From Mycolicibacterium hodleri (GTDB lineage: Bacteria > Actinomycetota > Actinomycetes > Mycobacteriales > Mycobacteriaceae), in the NCBI RefSeq assembly GCF_025822245.1, contig NZ_JACKTL010000021.1:1-60190 (forward strand): a stretch of 60,190 bases of DNA. The letters run 5' to 3'. Under the pieces are notes generated by a model that saw only the letters and a program-made list of their open reading frames with translations, was not told the DNA's origin and ran no database searches. A program made the position numbers and the translations under genes. Shown here piece after piece: positions 1 through 9,555 of the stretch (positions are counted from its first letter, which is position 1; every line of letters begins with the position of its first letter).

Positions 1-1
1 C

Positions 2-1012
2 TGCTCGAGACAGTCCTCCGCCGCCGTCGACGCCGCGACCGCGCACGCCCGACACGAGGCCGAGGTCGGCGGATACGTCGCCGCCGATGCCGCCGCGCCC
101 GCGCTGCACGCCGGCCGAGCCGCGGTCGGGGCGCTCACCGGCTTCGCCGCCGCCGACGTCGTCTTCACCACCGGCGCCACCCATGCGCTCCGGGTGGTGC
201 TGGGTGACTGGCGGGGCGGCAAGACGGTGGCCTGCCTGCCCGGCGAATACGGGCCCAACCTCGCGGTGATGGCGCGGCTCGGCTTCGAGACCGTGCCGCT
301 ACCGGTCGACGGCGCGGGTCGGCTCGATCCCGACGCCGCCGCTCGCACCCTGGCCGAACGTCCCACTGCGCTGGCGCATCTCACGATGCTGGGCAGCCAC
401 CGCGGCACCGTCCAGCCCGTCGCCGCGCTGGCCGCGATCTGCCGCGAGCAGGGCATCCCGCTGATCGTCGACGCCGCCCAGGCGTTCGCCCACCTCGACT
501 GCGCCGACCTTGGTGCCGACGCGGTGTACTCGACCTCCCGCAAGTGGGCCGCGGGTCCGCGTGGCGTCGGGGTGCTGGCCACGCGGTCCGGACTGCTGAC
601 CGACGACACCCTCGCCGGCCTCGCGGACGCCGAGGCGAACGTCGCTGCGCAGCTTGGCTTCTCGGTGGCCCTCGGCGAGCACGTCGCGGCGGGACCGGAG
701 CGCGTCCGGGCCCGGCTGGCCGTCGTCGGTGCGCAGACGCGAACGGCGCTGGCCGACGTGCCGGGCTGGCGGGTGGTGGAGTCGGTCGACGAGCCGAGCG
801 CCATCACGACGCTGACCCCGCCCGACGGCGTCGACCCGTTGGACGTGCGCGCGCGGCTGATCGCCGAGCACGGCATCGTCACCACCTTCGCCGGGGTCGG
901 CCGGTCGCCCGGCGAGATGGCGGGCCCCGCGCTGCGGGTGTCCCCCCACGTCGACGTCACCGACGAGGAGCTGGGGACTCTCGCGGCAGCGCTGGTCGCC
1001 GTCAGCTCCTAG
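2..1012 (+). CDS. egtE: Ergothioneine C-S lyase EgtE, 5' end cut off by window
   Basis: A fold-type I PLP enzyme of the aminotransferase class V group. EgtE performs the last step of ergothioneine synthesis, the PLP-dependent C-S cleavage of hercynylcysteine sulfoxide. The frame is open from the window edge ([12 protein letters not shown]), so the extreme N-terminus is missing and about 336 residues remain. The cofactor-binding aspartate lies in VDAAQAFAH, and the Schiff-base lysine in [10 protein letters not shown] is encoded at 542-544. The rest of the egt cluster would be expected upstream, outside the window. It converges on a methyltransferase 12 bases away, the arrangement of Rv3700c and Rv3699. 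The EgtE assignment rests on the N-terminal CSRQS motif, the lysine context and synteny. Confidence 0.88.
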   Translation, partial: CSRQSSAAVDAATAHARHEAEVGGYVAADAAAPALHAGRAAVGALTGFAAADVVFTTGATHALRVVLGDWRGGKTVACLPGEYGPNLAVMARLGFETVPLPVDGAGRLDPDAAARTLAERPTALAHLTMLGSHRGTVQPVAALAAICREQGIPLIVDAAQAFAHLDCADLGADAVYSTSRKWAAGPRGVGVLATRSGLLTDDTLAGLADAEANVAAQLGFSVALGEHVAAGPERVRARLAVVGAQTRTALADVPGWRVVESVDEPSAITTLTPPDGVDPLDVRARLIAEHGIVTTFAGVGRSPGEMAGPALRVSPHVDVTDEELGTLAAALVAVSS

Positions 1013-1024
1013 GTTTCCGGGTCG

Positions 1025-1711
1025 TCACCCCGCCTTGTGGGCCGTCAGCAGGAAGGCGGGCATCTTCGTGCGCCCCTTGTCATCCCGCTCGTGCGGCAGC
1101 TGGAACGGAGCGTCCGGTCCCGACGGCATGTTGGCGTGGATGAAGGCCGGCCGGATCTCGTCGACCTCCCAGTACTTGCCCACCGCGGCGCGCAGTTCGG
1201 GCTCGTCGACCTCGTTCGGCTTCTCCGCCACCTCGGCGGGGAAGGCGCCCTTGGCGAACACCAGGATGTAGTAGACCGCGCCGGGGGCGGCCGCCCGGTA
1301 CACCGACTGCTGATAGCCGTCGCGACCCTCCACGGGCAGCGAATGGAACAGCGTCGAGTCCATGATCGTGTCGAAGCGGCCGTCGAAGCCGGTGAACGTG
1401 GTGATGTCGTCCTGCACGAAGGTCGCAGTCGGCAGGTTGCGTTCCGTGGCAGCCCGCGTGGCGGCGGCAACCGCCGTCGGCGTCAGCTCGATGCCCACCA
1501 CGGTGTAGCCCTGAGCGGCCAGCGCCAGCGAGAGTTCGGCGTGCCCGCTGCCTGCGTCGAGCACCTGGCCCCGCACCTTGCCCGCGGCGATGAGGGCGGC
1601 CAGCTCCGGCTGCGGCTCGCCGATGTTCCACGGCGGTGCGCCCTCGAAGTGGCCCTCGCCTCGGTAGGCGCCGTCCCAGTCGATGACGTTGGAGTCAGAT
1701 GCATCGGTCAC
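1025..1711 (-). CDS. Class I SAM-dependent methyltransferase (Rv3699-like)
   Basis: A 228-residue Rossmann-fold methyltransferase. Motif I is VLDAGSGHAELS, followed by the acidic end of strand 2 (VVGIE) and a motif IV-like DTIMDSTLFHSL. The N-terminal WDGAYRGEG...PPWNIGEPQPE resembles thiopurine/tellurite-type small-molecule methyltransferases, but the substrate is unknown. I chose the GTG at 1711 because TACGTT ends seven bases before it, the pattern of a mycobacterial leaderless promoter. An ATG at 1747 would add 12 residues with no ribosome site. It sits tail to tail with egtE and 77 bases downstream of the GCS2-family gene. A role linked to ergothioneine or thiols is only a guess from position. 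Confidence 0.85.
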   Translation of the reverse strand: MTDASDSNVIDWDGAYRGEGHFEGAPPWNIGEPQPELAALIAAGKVRGQVLDAGSGHAELSLALAAQGYTVVGIELTPTAVAAATRAATERNLPTATFVQDDITTFTGFDGRFDTIMDSTLFHSLPVEGRDGYQQSVYRAAAPGAVYYILVFAKGAFPAEVAEKPNEVDEPELRAAVGKYWEVDEIRPAFIHANMPSGPDAPFQLPHERDDKGRTKMPAFLLTAHKAG

Positions 1712-1718
1712 GAATTCC

Positions 1719-1724
1719 AACGTA
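1719..1724 (-). promoter_or_regulatory. Leaderless -10 box TACGTT for the methyltransferase
   Basis: TACGTT on the minus strand ends seven bases before the GTG at 1711. This fits the TANNNT-N6/7-start arrangement of mycobacterial leaderless mRNAs and decides the start codon. Confidence 0.55.
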
Positions 1725-1788
1725 CTCGCCGAGAGCCGGTGTGGCACTCAGCCCTTGGTGACCGATGGCGTGACCCGGCAGCCGTCGG

Positions 1789-3267
1789 TCACGACGGTCG
1801 GTCCCAGGTGTGCACGGGCTCGTTGCTGTGCATCCGCTCGCAGTACAGGCGCAGCATCTCGGCCAAGGCCTGCGGCCGAGCCAGTCCGCGGTCGTGCAGC
1901 GCGCGCACCGTCTCGACCTGCCAGAGGGCACCGTTGCGACCGGACTTGGCGCGGCCCTCGATGACGCCGAGGTAGCGGTCGCGTACGTCGGCGGCGACGC
2001 CCCACCGCTGCAGTCCTTCGTGGGCGAGGGGGAGCAGTTCGCGGAGCACCAGTTCGTCGGGCGTCACCTCGCCGTACCCCGGCCAGTACAGCCGTGCCGA
2101 CATGCCGCTGCGCGCGGCGGAGGTGAAGTTCCGTTCTGCCGCAGCGAAACTCAGTTGCGACCAGATCGGTCGGTCGTCGTCGGAGAGGGCGCGCAGCGCA
2201 CCGTAGTAGAACGCCGCGTTGGCGAGCATGTCCACCACCGTCGGTCCGGCCGGCAGCACCCTGTTCTCGACCCGCAGGTGGGGGCGACCGTCGACGACGT
2301 CGTACACGGGGCGGTTCCACCGGTAGATGGTGCCGTTGTGCAGGCGTAGTTCGGGAAGCGTCGGGGTGCGGCCGGCCGCCAGCTCGGCGACGGGATCCTC
2401 GTCCGACACCTCCGGCAGCAGCGACGGGAAGTACCTGACGTTCTCCTCGAACAGGTCGAAGATCGACGTGATCCACCGCTCGCCGAACCACACTCGCGGC
2501 CGCACGCCCTGGGTCTTGAGTTCCTCCGGCCGGGTGTCGGTGGCCTGGGCGAACAACTCGATGCGGGTCTCGGCCCACAGCTCGTGGCCGAAGAAGTAGG
2601 GCGAGTTGGCGCCCAGGGCCAGCTGCGGTGCGGCCAGCACCTGTGCGGCGTTCCAGTTCTGCGCGAACTCCGCCGGTGACACCTGAAGGTGCAATTGCAT
2701 GCTGGTGCACGCGGATTCGGGGGCGATCGACGCCGCCTGCAGCGTCAGCCGCTCCGCCCCGCCGATGTCGATCATGATGTCCTCGCCGCGGGCGGTGAAG
2801 ATGGAGTCGTTGAGCGCTTGATACCGCGTCGACTCGCTCATCCAGTTCGCCGCCAGATGCTCGGGCATCAGCGTCGGCAGGATGCCGATCATCACGATGT
2901 GCGACCCGTCGGCGTTGGCCTTGGACTCCGCGGCGTTGAGGCTGGCACGCACCTCGTCCTCGAGTTCGCGGCTCGAGCTGCCCCCGAGCGGACGCGGCGG
3001 CACGTTGAATTCGATGTTGTAGGCGCCCAACTCGGTTTGGAAGGCCGGATCGGCGATGGCGGCGAGCACGTCGCGGTTGGTCATGGCGGGTTGGTATGCG
3101 GCGTCGACGAGATTGCACTCGATCTCCATGCCGGTCAGTGGGCGTTCGCACTCGAAGCTCGACTGGGCGAGCATGGTCTCGAAGACGTCGAGGCTGAGCT
3201 GGACCTTCCGCCGGTATTGCAGCCGGTGTTCCCGGCTGTACTCGGTCTGCGTGACCTCTTCTCCCAC
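1789..3267 (-). CDS. GCS2-family glutamate-cysteine ligase-like protein (Rv3698-like)
   Basis: A 492-residue protein of the glutamate-cysteine ligase family 2 fold (ATP-dependent carboxylate-amine ligase). The substrate-binding core TGMEIECNLVD lies near residue 46 and AYNIEFNVPPRP near 83. Further conserved blocks are MQLHLQVSP and LRLHNGTIYRWNRP. It differs from EgtA, which should lie with the other egt genes outside the window, so this is a second family member of unknown substrate. The GTG start at 3267 follows TAGGCT with six bases between, supporting a leaderless transcript separate from the DUF2256 gene 35 bases upstream. Position matches Rv3698. A gamma-glutamyl ligase role is known for the family; the actual amine partner is not visible. 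Confidence 0.8.
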   Translation of the reverse strand: MGEEVTQTEYSREHRLQYRRKVQLSLDVFETMLAQSSFECERPLTGMEIECNLVDAAYQPAMTNRDVLAAIADPAFQTELGAYNIEFNVPPRPLGGSSSRELEDEVRASLNAAESKANADGSHIVMIGILPTLMPEHLAANWMSESTRYQALNDSIFTARGEDIMIDIGGAERLTLQAASIAPESACTSMQLHLQVSPAEFAQNWNAAQVLAAPQLALGANSPYFFGHELWAETRIELFAQATDTRPEELKTQGVRPRVWFGERWITSIFDLFEENVRYFPSLLPEVSDEDPVAELAAGRTPTLPELRLHNGTIYRWNRPVYDVVDGRPHLRVENRVLPAGPTVVDMLANAAFYYGALRALSDDDRPIWSQLSFAAAERNFTSAARSGMSARLYWPGYGEVTPDELVLRELLPLAHEGLQRWGVAADVRDRYLGVIEGRAKSGRNGALWQVETVRALHDRGLARPQALAEMLRLYCERMHSNEPVHTWDRPS

Positions 3268-3273
3268 GGCCCG

Positions 3274-3279
3274 AGCCTA
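3274..3279 (-). promoter_or_regulatory. Leaderless -10 box TAGGCT for the GCS2-like gene
   Basis: TAGGCT on the minus strand is followed by six bases and the GTG at 3267. It lies between the DUF2256 stop and the GCS2-like start, so the ligase can be transcribed independently of the genes upstream. Confidence 0.55.
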
Positions 3280-3302
3280 GTGGCGAAACTCGGCGGGTCG
3301 CT

Positions 3303-3437
3303 TCACTTCGCCGTTCTCCGACAGCGCTCGGAGCAGTAGACGATCTGCTCCCACTGGCCGCGCTGTCGCCACTTCTTCCGGTTCTCGAAGGGCCGTCCGC
3401 ACGTGATGCAGATCTTGACTTCGGCGTTCTTCGGCAT
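3303..3437 (-). CDS. DUF2256 small zinc-ribbon-like protein
   Basis: A 44-residue ORF. It starts MPKNAEVKICITCGRPF and ends YCSERCRRTAK. The CxxC and CxxxC pairs (CITC and CSERC) look like a zinc ribbon, and the length and sequence match the DUF2256 family, whose function is unknown. It begins four bases after the stop of the upstream methyltransferase gene, so the two are probably co-transcribed. Confidence 0.85.
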   Translation of the reverse strand: MPKNAEVKICITCGRPFENRKKWRQRGQWEQIVYCSERCRRTAK

Positions 3438-3441
3438 CGTC

Positions 3442-4212
3442 CTAGCCGCGGCGACGCGACGCTACCGCGACCTGCGGACTGAGAAGTCCGCCGCGGAGTT
3501 CCATGGCGACGCCGGCGTGGGCGGCGAGGGTGCGCAGTGCCGAGGGGCTGTAGCTGCGCAGTGAACTGATGACGCCGTCGTGGACGAACGGGATGAACGG
3601 AGCCAAGGGGAGCATGGTCGCCAACCTGACCAGATGCAGCGGCGCCGGCGGCCGGGGCAGGTCGACGATCACCAGCTTGTCGGCGACGCGGGTCCCCTCG
3701 GCGATCACGCGAGCGGCCAGGGCCGGCGGCAGGTGGTGAAACGACAGCGCGAAGACGGCGAGGTCGAAAGTGCCGTCTGCGGCGTCTATTTCGGTGGCGT
3801 CGACGACGCGGACGGTGGCTCGCTCGACGGACCCCAGCGGCCCCGCCGCGATCGCCGCCACCGAGTCCGGTTCGACGTCGGTGACCGTGACGTGTGCGGT
3901 GGGGTGCATCTCCAACAGCTTGGCCGACAGGCCGCCGTGTCCCGCGCCGAGTTCGAGGATACGAGGGTCGGGCACCTCGGCGACCTCGTCGAGGGCGACG
4001 TGGGCGAACTTCTCGTGGTTGCCGAACCAGTCGCCGGTGAGCTCGAGCGCCCGGATCACGCTGCGCTTGCGTGAGTGGACGCCTGGATCATCGGAGTCGC
4101 GGTCGAGGTACTCGAGCCGGTCGGTCTCCAGGAAGCGATCCAGGCAGGACGCGGTAGGGCCGCCACGCGGCATGTCGGAGACGTCGACGTTCGACTGGCT
4201 CGTGCACCCCAT
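3442..4212 (-). CDS. Class I SAM-dependent methyltransferase
   Basis: A 256-residue Rossmann methyltransferase. The SAM-binding motif I is ILELGAGHGGLS near residue 86, with VTVTDVEPDS giving the acidic strand-2 end and FALSFHHLPP a post-motif II segment typical of class I enzymes. The C-terminal part is hydrophobic (LATMLPLAPFIPF), hinting at a lipid or membrane-associated substrate, which is not established. It is the first gene of a short unit with the DUF2256 protein four bases downstream. A secreted-protein gene starts its stop 16 bases upstream on the same strand. No substrate can be named. Confidence 0.82.
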   Translation of the reverse strand: MGCTSQSNVDVSDMPRGGPTASCLDRFLETDRLEYLDRDSDDPGVHSRKRSVIRALELTGDWFGNHEKFAHVALDEVAEVPDPRILELGAGHGGLSAKLLEMHPTAHVTVTDVEPDSVAAIAAGPLGSVERATVRVVDATEIDAADGTFDLAVFALSFHHLPPALAARVIAEGTRVADKLVIVDLPRPPAPLHLVRLATMLPLAPFIPFVHDGVISSLRSYSPSALRTLAAHAGVAMELRGGLLSPQVAVASRRRG

Positions 4213-4228
4213 GATGGACGGCGGCGAG

Positions 4229-4651
4229 TCAGAACTGCCCGGGAAACGGGACGACGGGCAGGTGCCCGCCCGGGACCTGCAACATCTCCGGCATCACCGG
4301 GCGCTCAGTGGGGACCCTCGCGCCGTCGCGGTAGACGAGCGTGCCGGCGTAGGTCCCGTTGTCGTAGTTGTCGTAGTAGAAGTGACCCTCGACGATGTAC
4401 TGGCACTGAGTGTGCGTCGTCCCGTCCGGCGACGTGGGCCCGTTGACGAACACGCCGCCGAAGTCGGGCGCCTCGCATGCCGCCTGCGGGTCGGGCGCCG
4501 GCGCGGGCGGATCGGCGCGGGCAATCCCGCACAGAAGTAGCGGGCCGACGGCGCACGCGGCAGCCAGCGCTGCGACCCCACGGCCGCGCGCAATCGCAGA
4601 GGCGTTGATCAGCGGCACCTTCCGGTCGTGGTGATGACCCGACGACGCCAC
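4229..4651 (-). CDS. Small secreted protein of unknown function
   Basis: Up to 140 residues with an N-terminal signal peptide: a basic start, a hydrophobic stretch (VAALAAACAVGPLLL) and a probable signal peptidase I site after GIARA. The mature part is about 90 residues with two cysteines (QAACEAPDF and HTQCQYIVEG) that may form a disulfide, several tyrosines (GHFYYDNYDN) and a proline-rich C-terminus. The GTG at 4651 has no clear ribosome site; a later GTG at 4618 (VPLINAS) would give a cleaner signal peptide. It resembles the many short exported mycobacterial proteins. I recognise no family. Confidence 0.68.
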   Translation of the reverse strand: MASSGHHHDRKVPLINASAIARGRGVAALAAACAVGPLLLCGIARADPPAPAPDPQAACEAPDFGGVFVNGPTSPDGTTHTQCQYIVEGHFYYDNYDNGTYAGTLVYRDGARVPTERPVMPEMLQVPGGHLPVVPFPGQF

Positions 4652-4688
4652 TGTAGCGGTGAGTCGGTGCGACGTCGTCGGGTTCGGG

Positions 4689-6395
<1,707 letters not shown>

Positions 6396-6423
6396 CTATC
6401 GCGATGCAACCATTTGAGGGGAG

Positions 6424-6954
6424 TTAGTTCTTCGTCCGCTCGTCGATGGCCGTGACCTGGGCGCGCGCCCAGTCGCCCTCCATGGCCGCCGCCCGGAGCC
6501 CGTACTCCAGCGCCGCCCCGCCGAAGAACTCGGCGTCGCTGTCACCCCACGGCGCCAGCTCGTCGCGCAGCGCGCTGAGCCGGGCCAGCTCGGAATCGGC
6601 GTGGCCGGCCACGCTCACCATGTACTCACGGGCCTGCGCGCGGGGGATCTCGCCGAGGAGGAACACGCGCAGCAGCGACGCGCTGCGGTGGGGCGGGTCG
6701 TCGCGGGGATTGGTCACCCACCGGACCAGTTCGGTCCGTCCGGCGTCGGTGACGCGGTACTCCTTGCGTCCGCGCGGGCCGACGTCGGAGACCTCGATCA
6801 GGCCGTCCGCGGCGAGCTTGTTCAACTCGCCGTACAGCTGACTCTGGGTGGCGGGCCACACGTTGGCCATCGACTGCTCGAAGCGGCGCAGCAGGTCATA
6901 GCCACTGCCGGGGTGCTGGGCGAGGAGGCCGAGGGCGGCGAAGCGGAGGCTCAC
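6424..6954 (-). CDS. PadR-family transcriptional regulator
   Basis: A 176-residue regulator of the longer PadR subfamily with a C-terminal effector region. The winged helix is at residues 1-75 (LGLLAQHPGSGYDLLRRFEQ, then ATQSQLYGELNKLAADGLIEVS and KEYRVTDAGRTEL). The C-terminal half (residues 85-170) is helical and matches the Vir_act_alpha_C-type dimerisation part. It is not a close copy of the glycine-rich PadR 93 bases downstream on the same strand. The target is unknown; the downstream padR and reductase genes are candidates. Confidence 0.85.
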   Translation of the reverse strand: MSLRFAALGLLAQHPGSGYDLLRRFEQSMANVWPATQSQLYGELNKLAADGLIEVSDVGPRGRKEYRVTDAGRTELVRWVTNPRDDPPHRSASLLRVFLLGEIPRAQAREYMVSVAGHADSELARLSALRDELAPWGDSDAEFFGGAALEYGLRAAAMEGDWARAQVTAIDERTKN

Positions 6955-7032
6955 GAGACGAGCGTACGGCCCGACGTTCCAGTTGTGGAATGTCGGGCCG
7001 TACGGTGTGTCGCGGGGAGGTCGGGCAGCGCC

Positions 7033-8598
7033 CTACGAACCCTCCGCGTCGACGAGCGTGGCGCCCTCCGGCAGCCGCAGCGCCGTCGACCGCCACGGAC
7101 CCCGGGTGGCCAGCAGGTAGTACAGGGCCAGGGCCACGCCGCAGCCGATGAACCAGCTGTACTGGGCGGCGCCCGCCATGCCGAAGACGATGCCGCCCAA
7201 CAACACCGGCGCCATGGCCAAGATCGCGCCGACGACGGTGGCCGTCACGGCCGACAGGTTGTAGCCCTTGGAGTACCAGTAGTTGGAGGTCGTGGACATG
7301 GTGAACAGGTCGTCGACGACGATCTTCTGCTTGCGGATCAGATAGAAGTCGGCGATCAGCACGCCGAACAGCGGGCCGATGAAGGCGCCGAGGGTCTCCA
7401 GGGTGTAGTGGATGACCTCGGGGTTGTTGTAGAGGTTCCACGGCGTCAGCAGCACCGAACCGACGGCGGCGATCATGCCGCCCATCCGCCAGCTGATCTT
7501 CTGCGGGCTGACGTTCGAGAAGTCGAAGGCGGGCGAGATGAAGTTGGCCACGATGTTGATGCCGATGGTGGCGATGGTGAACGTCAAGGCGCCCAACACG
7601 ATTGCGGTCACGCTGTCGATCCGGGCCACCGTGGCAACGGGGTCGGTGAGCAGTTCGCCGAACACCGGCACCGTCGCGGCCGCCGTCACGACGACGAGCA
7701 ACGAGAACACCAGGAAGTTGACCGGCAGGCCGAGGAAGTTGCCCTTCTTCACCGCCGCGTAGCTCTTGCCGTAACGGGCGAAGTCGCCGAAGTTGAGCAT
7801 CGGGCCGGAGAAGTACGACACCACCAGTGCGATGGCGCCGAGCATCACGACCAGCGTGTTGCCCTTCTTCTCACCGCCGAGGTTCAGGCTGACGTGCCAT
7901 CCCGACTTCCACAGCAGGTAGCCGCAGAGGATGAACATCACCACGTAGACAGCCGGCCCGCAGAAGTCGATGAACTTGCGGATGGACTCCATGCCGCGCC
8001 AGAACACGGCGGCCTGCAGGATCCACAGCAGGGTGAAGCTGCCCCAGCCGAGCAGCGACAGGCCGGTGAAGCCGTACTGGTCGACGTCGGCGTAGGGCGC
8101 GAGGCCGGGGAACAGCTTGAGCAGCACCACGTCGAGTGCCGCCGAGGCCAGGTATGTCTGAATTCCGTACCAGGCCACCGCAATCAGCCCGCGGATGATG
8201 GCCGGGATGTTGGCGCCGAGCACGCCGAAGGAGCTGCGGCACACCACGGGATACGGCACGCCGGCCTGCTGGCTCGGCTTGGCCACCAGGTTGCAGAGGA
8301 AGTAGACGATGACGATGCCCACCAACAATGCGATCAGGACCTGCCAGCTGGCCAGGCCGAGCGCGAACAGGCTGCCCGCGGTGACGTACCCGCCGACGCT
8401 GTGCACGTCGGACATCCAGAACGCGAAGATGTTGTACGACGACCAGGTCTGCTTGCCGAGCGGCGCGAGGTCCTCGTTGGTCAGTTGCGGGTCGTAGTCG
8501 TCCTTGATCACTCCGCTGCCGACCGGATGGCCTGCGGCCTCGACCATGTCGCCGACGGCAATCACCGCGCTTGGCGGTGGTTCCTTGACGTTCGTCAT
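7033..8598 (-). CDS. NCS1-family nucleobase/allantoin/hydantoin permease
   Basis: A 521-residue inner-membrane transporter with about 12 hydrophobic segments. It has the NCS1 hallmarks: LGKQTWSSYNIFAFWMSDVHSVGGY near the N-terminus, GVPYPVVCRSSFGVLGANIPAI, and later GPMLNFGDFARYGKS and GPLFGVLIADFYLIRKQ. NCS1 proteins move purines, pyrimidines, allantoin, hydantoins or related vitamins with Na+ or H+; the sequence alone does not tell which. The ATG at 8598 has AGGAG upstream; the longer reading frame to 8700 lacks support. A GntR regulator gene ends 128 bases upstream on the same strand. No catabolic genes for a nucleobase lie beside it. Confidence 0.88.
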   Translation of the reverse strand: MTNVKEPPPSAVIAVGDMVEAAGHPVGSGVIKDDYDPQLTNEDLAPLGKQTWSSYNIFAFWMSDVHSVGGYVTAGSLFALGLASWQVLIALLVGIVIVYFLCNLVAKPSQQAGVPYPVVCRSSFGVLGANIPAIIRGLIAVAWYGIQTYLASAALDVVLLKLFPGLAPYADVDQYGFTGLSLLGWGSFTLLWILQAAVFWRGMESIRKFIDFCGPAVYVVMFILCGYLLWKSGWHVSLNLGGEKKGNTLVVMLGAIALVVSYFSGPMLNFGDFARYGKSYAAVKKGNFLGLPVNFLVFSLLVVVTAAATVPVFGELLTDPVATVARIDSVTAIVLGALTFTIATIGINIVANFISPAFDFSNVSPQKISWRMGGMIAAVGSVLLTPWNLYNNPEVIHYTLETLGAFIGPLFGVLIADFYLIRKQKIVVDDLFTMSTTSNYWYSKGYNLSAVTATVVGAILAMAPVLLGGIVFGMAGAAQYSWFIGCGVALALYYLLATRGPWRSTALRLPEGATLVDAEGS

Positions 8599-8671
8599 TG
8601 CTAGCTCCTGATCGTGTGCACGTGTTGCGATGCGATGTGGGGAAAAGCTAGCGGCGAGTTGTTGCGGTGCC

Positions 8672-8701
8672 GTTGCGGCGAAAATATATTCTCGTCGCAA
8701 C
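8672..8701. promoter_or_regulatory. Inverted repeat around TATATT upstream of the NCS1 permease
   Basis: Arms GTTGCGGCGA and TCGTCGCAAC (one mismatch) flank an AT-rich centre that contains TATATT on the minus strand. The repeat lies about 75 bases before the permease start, so it may combine a -10 element with an operator, perhaps for the adjacent GntR protein. The permease message would then have a leader of roughly 70 bases. Confidence 0.45.
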
Positions 8702-8726
8702 CGTCTTCGCAGGCCGTCGACCGATT

Positions 8727-9437
8727 TCAGTGCTCGTCGGCGACGAGCCCCGTGTCGACGGGCAACGTGGCCACCACCTCGTTGAGCCTGCGGTGGTGCG
8801 CGGCGCTGGTGGTCAACAACCGGTCGACGTCACGGGCGAGGAAGGCGTCGAGCATCTCGCCGTGGTCTTCGTGCAGGCGTGCGCGCTGGGAGTGCTCGAC
8901 GTGGACCATCACCTGCACGGGTTCGGTGATGTTCCAAGCTGATTCGAGCATGTGAATGAGCCGGAGCATGCCCGACGGCCGGGTGAGGCCCATGTGGAAG
9001 ATTCGGCTCTGCCGGTGGTAGGTCTGCGGATCGTCTTCCGTCACGGCGTCTTCGAGCAGTTGATTGGTTCGCGTGACGTGCGCGCGTTCGTCGTCGGTCG
9101 CGCGGACGACGGCGGCGGCCAGCGCGGCGGACTCCAACGTCTCGCGGACGATGTACATCTCGGCCAGTTCGCTGGCGGTCAACTGCGCGACGGCGTAGCC
9201 GACGTTGGTCTGATGCGCGACCAGGCCTTCGCCGGTCAACGTCTTCAGGCTCTCCCTGACGGGGATGGGGCTGACGCCGAACAAGTCGGCGACCTCGCTG
9301 ACCGGGATGGGGGTGCCCGGCGGCACCGCGCCGTCGAGGATGACGCGGCGAAGCTCGTCGACGATGCCCTGCTGGGAGAACCCGGCCCGGTTCACCGCGA
9401 GCGGCAAGGCCCAGGCGGAGTGGCGGCGGGCCGACAT
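8727..9437 (-). CDS. GntR-family regulator, FCD (FadR/VanR-like) subgroup
   Basis: A 236-residue repressor-type protein. The GntR winged helix is near residues 20-80 (GIVDELRRVILDGAVPPGTPI, VSEVADLFGVSPIPVRESLKTL). The helical FCD effector domain follows (ASELAEMYIVRETLESAALAAAV...RLIHMLESAWNI, C-terminal SAAHHRRLNEVVATL) and usually binds a carboxylate ligand with a metal. I chose the ATG at 9437 (MSARRHSAW), preceded by GGATGAGG. The upstream ATG at 9506 would place the 32-bp operator inside the coding region. It is divergent from a carotenoid oxygenase gene and upstream of the NCS1 permease, so it may control either or both. Confidence 0.85.
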   Translation of the reverse strand: MSARRHSAWALPLAVNRAGFSQQGIVDELRRVILDGAVPPGTPIPVSEVADLFGVSPIPVRESLKTLTGEGLVAHQTNVGYAVAQLTASELAEMYIVRETLESAALAAAVVRATDDERAHVTRTNQLLEDAVTEDDPQTYHRQSRIFHMGLTRPSGMLRLIHMLESAWNITEPVQVMVHVEHSQRARLHEDHGEMLDAFLARDVDRLLTTSAAHHRRLNEVVATLPVDTGLVADEH

Positions 9438-9480
9438 CGCCTCATCCTGCCCCGTTTCGGGCGCGGTGGCGACGAATCCA

Positions 9481-9512
9481 CATTCCACCATTGACATGTC
9501 AATCATGGAGTG
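9481..9512. promoter_or_regulatory. 32-bp imperfect palindrome, candidate GntR operator
   Basis: The core TTGACATGTCAA (9491-9502) is a perfect 12-base palindrome and the flanks extend it (ATTCCA on the left, TGGAGT on the right). The centre lies 59-60 bases from both the GntR start at 9437 and the carotenoid oxygenase start at 9556. That position suits one operator controlling both divergent promoters. Confidence 0.65.
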
Positions 9513-9555
9513 TCATGGTGGACGAGTCCCACCCTCAGCCCAGGGAGCATCCGAC

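Noticed and set aside
299..949. Long open frame antisense to egtE and many similar frames throughout the window
   Set aside because: High GC content leaves stop-free shadow frames; these are arginine/proline/alanine-rich, lack family motifs and lie opposite or out of frame with recognised genes.
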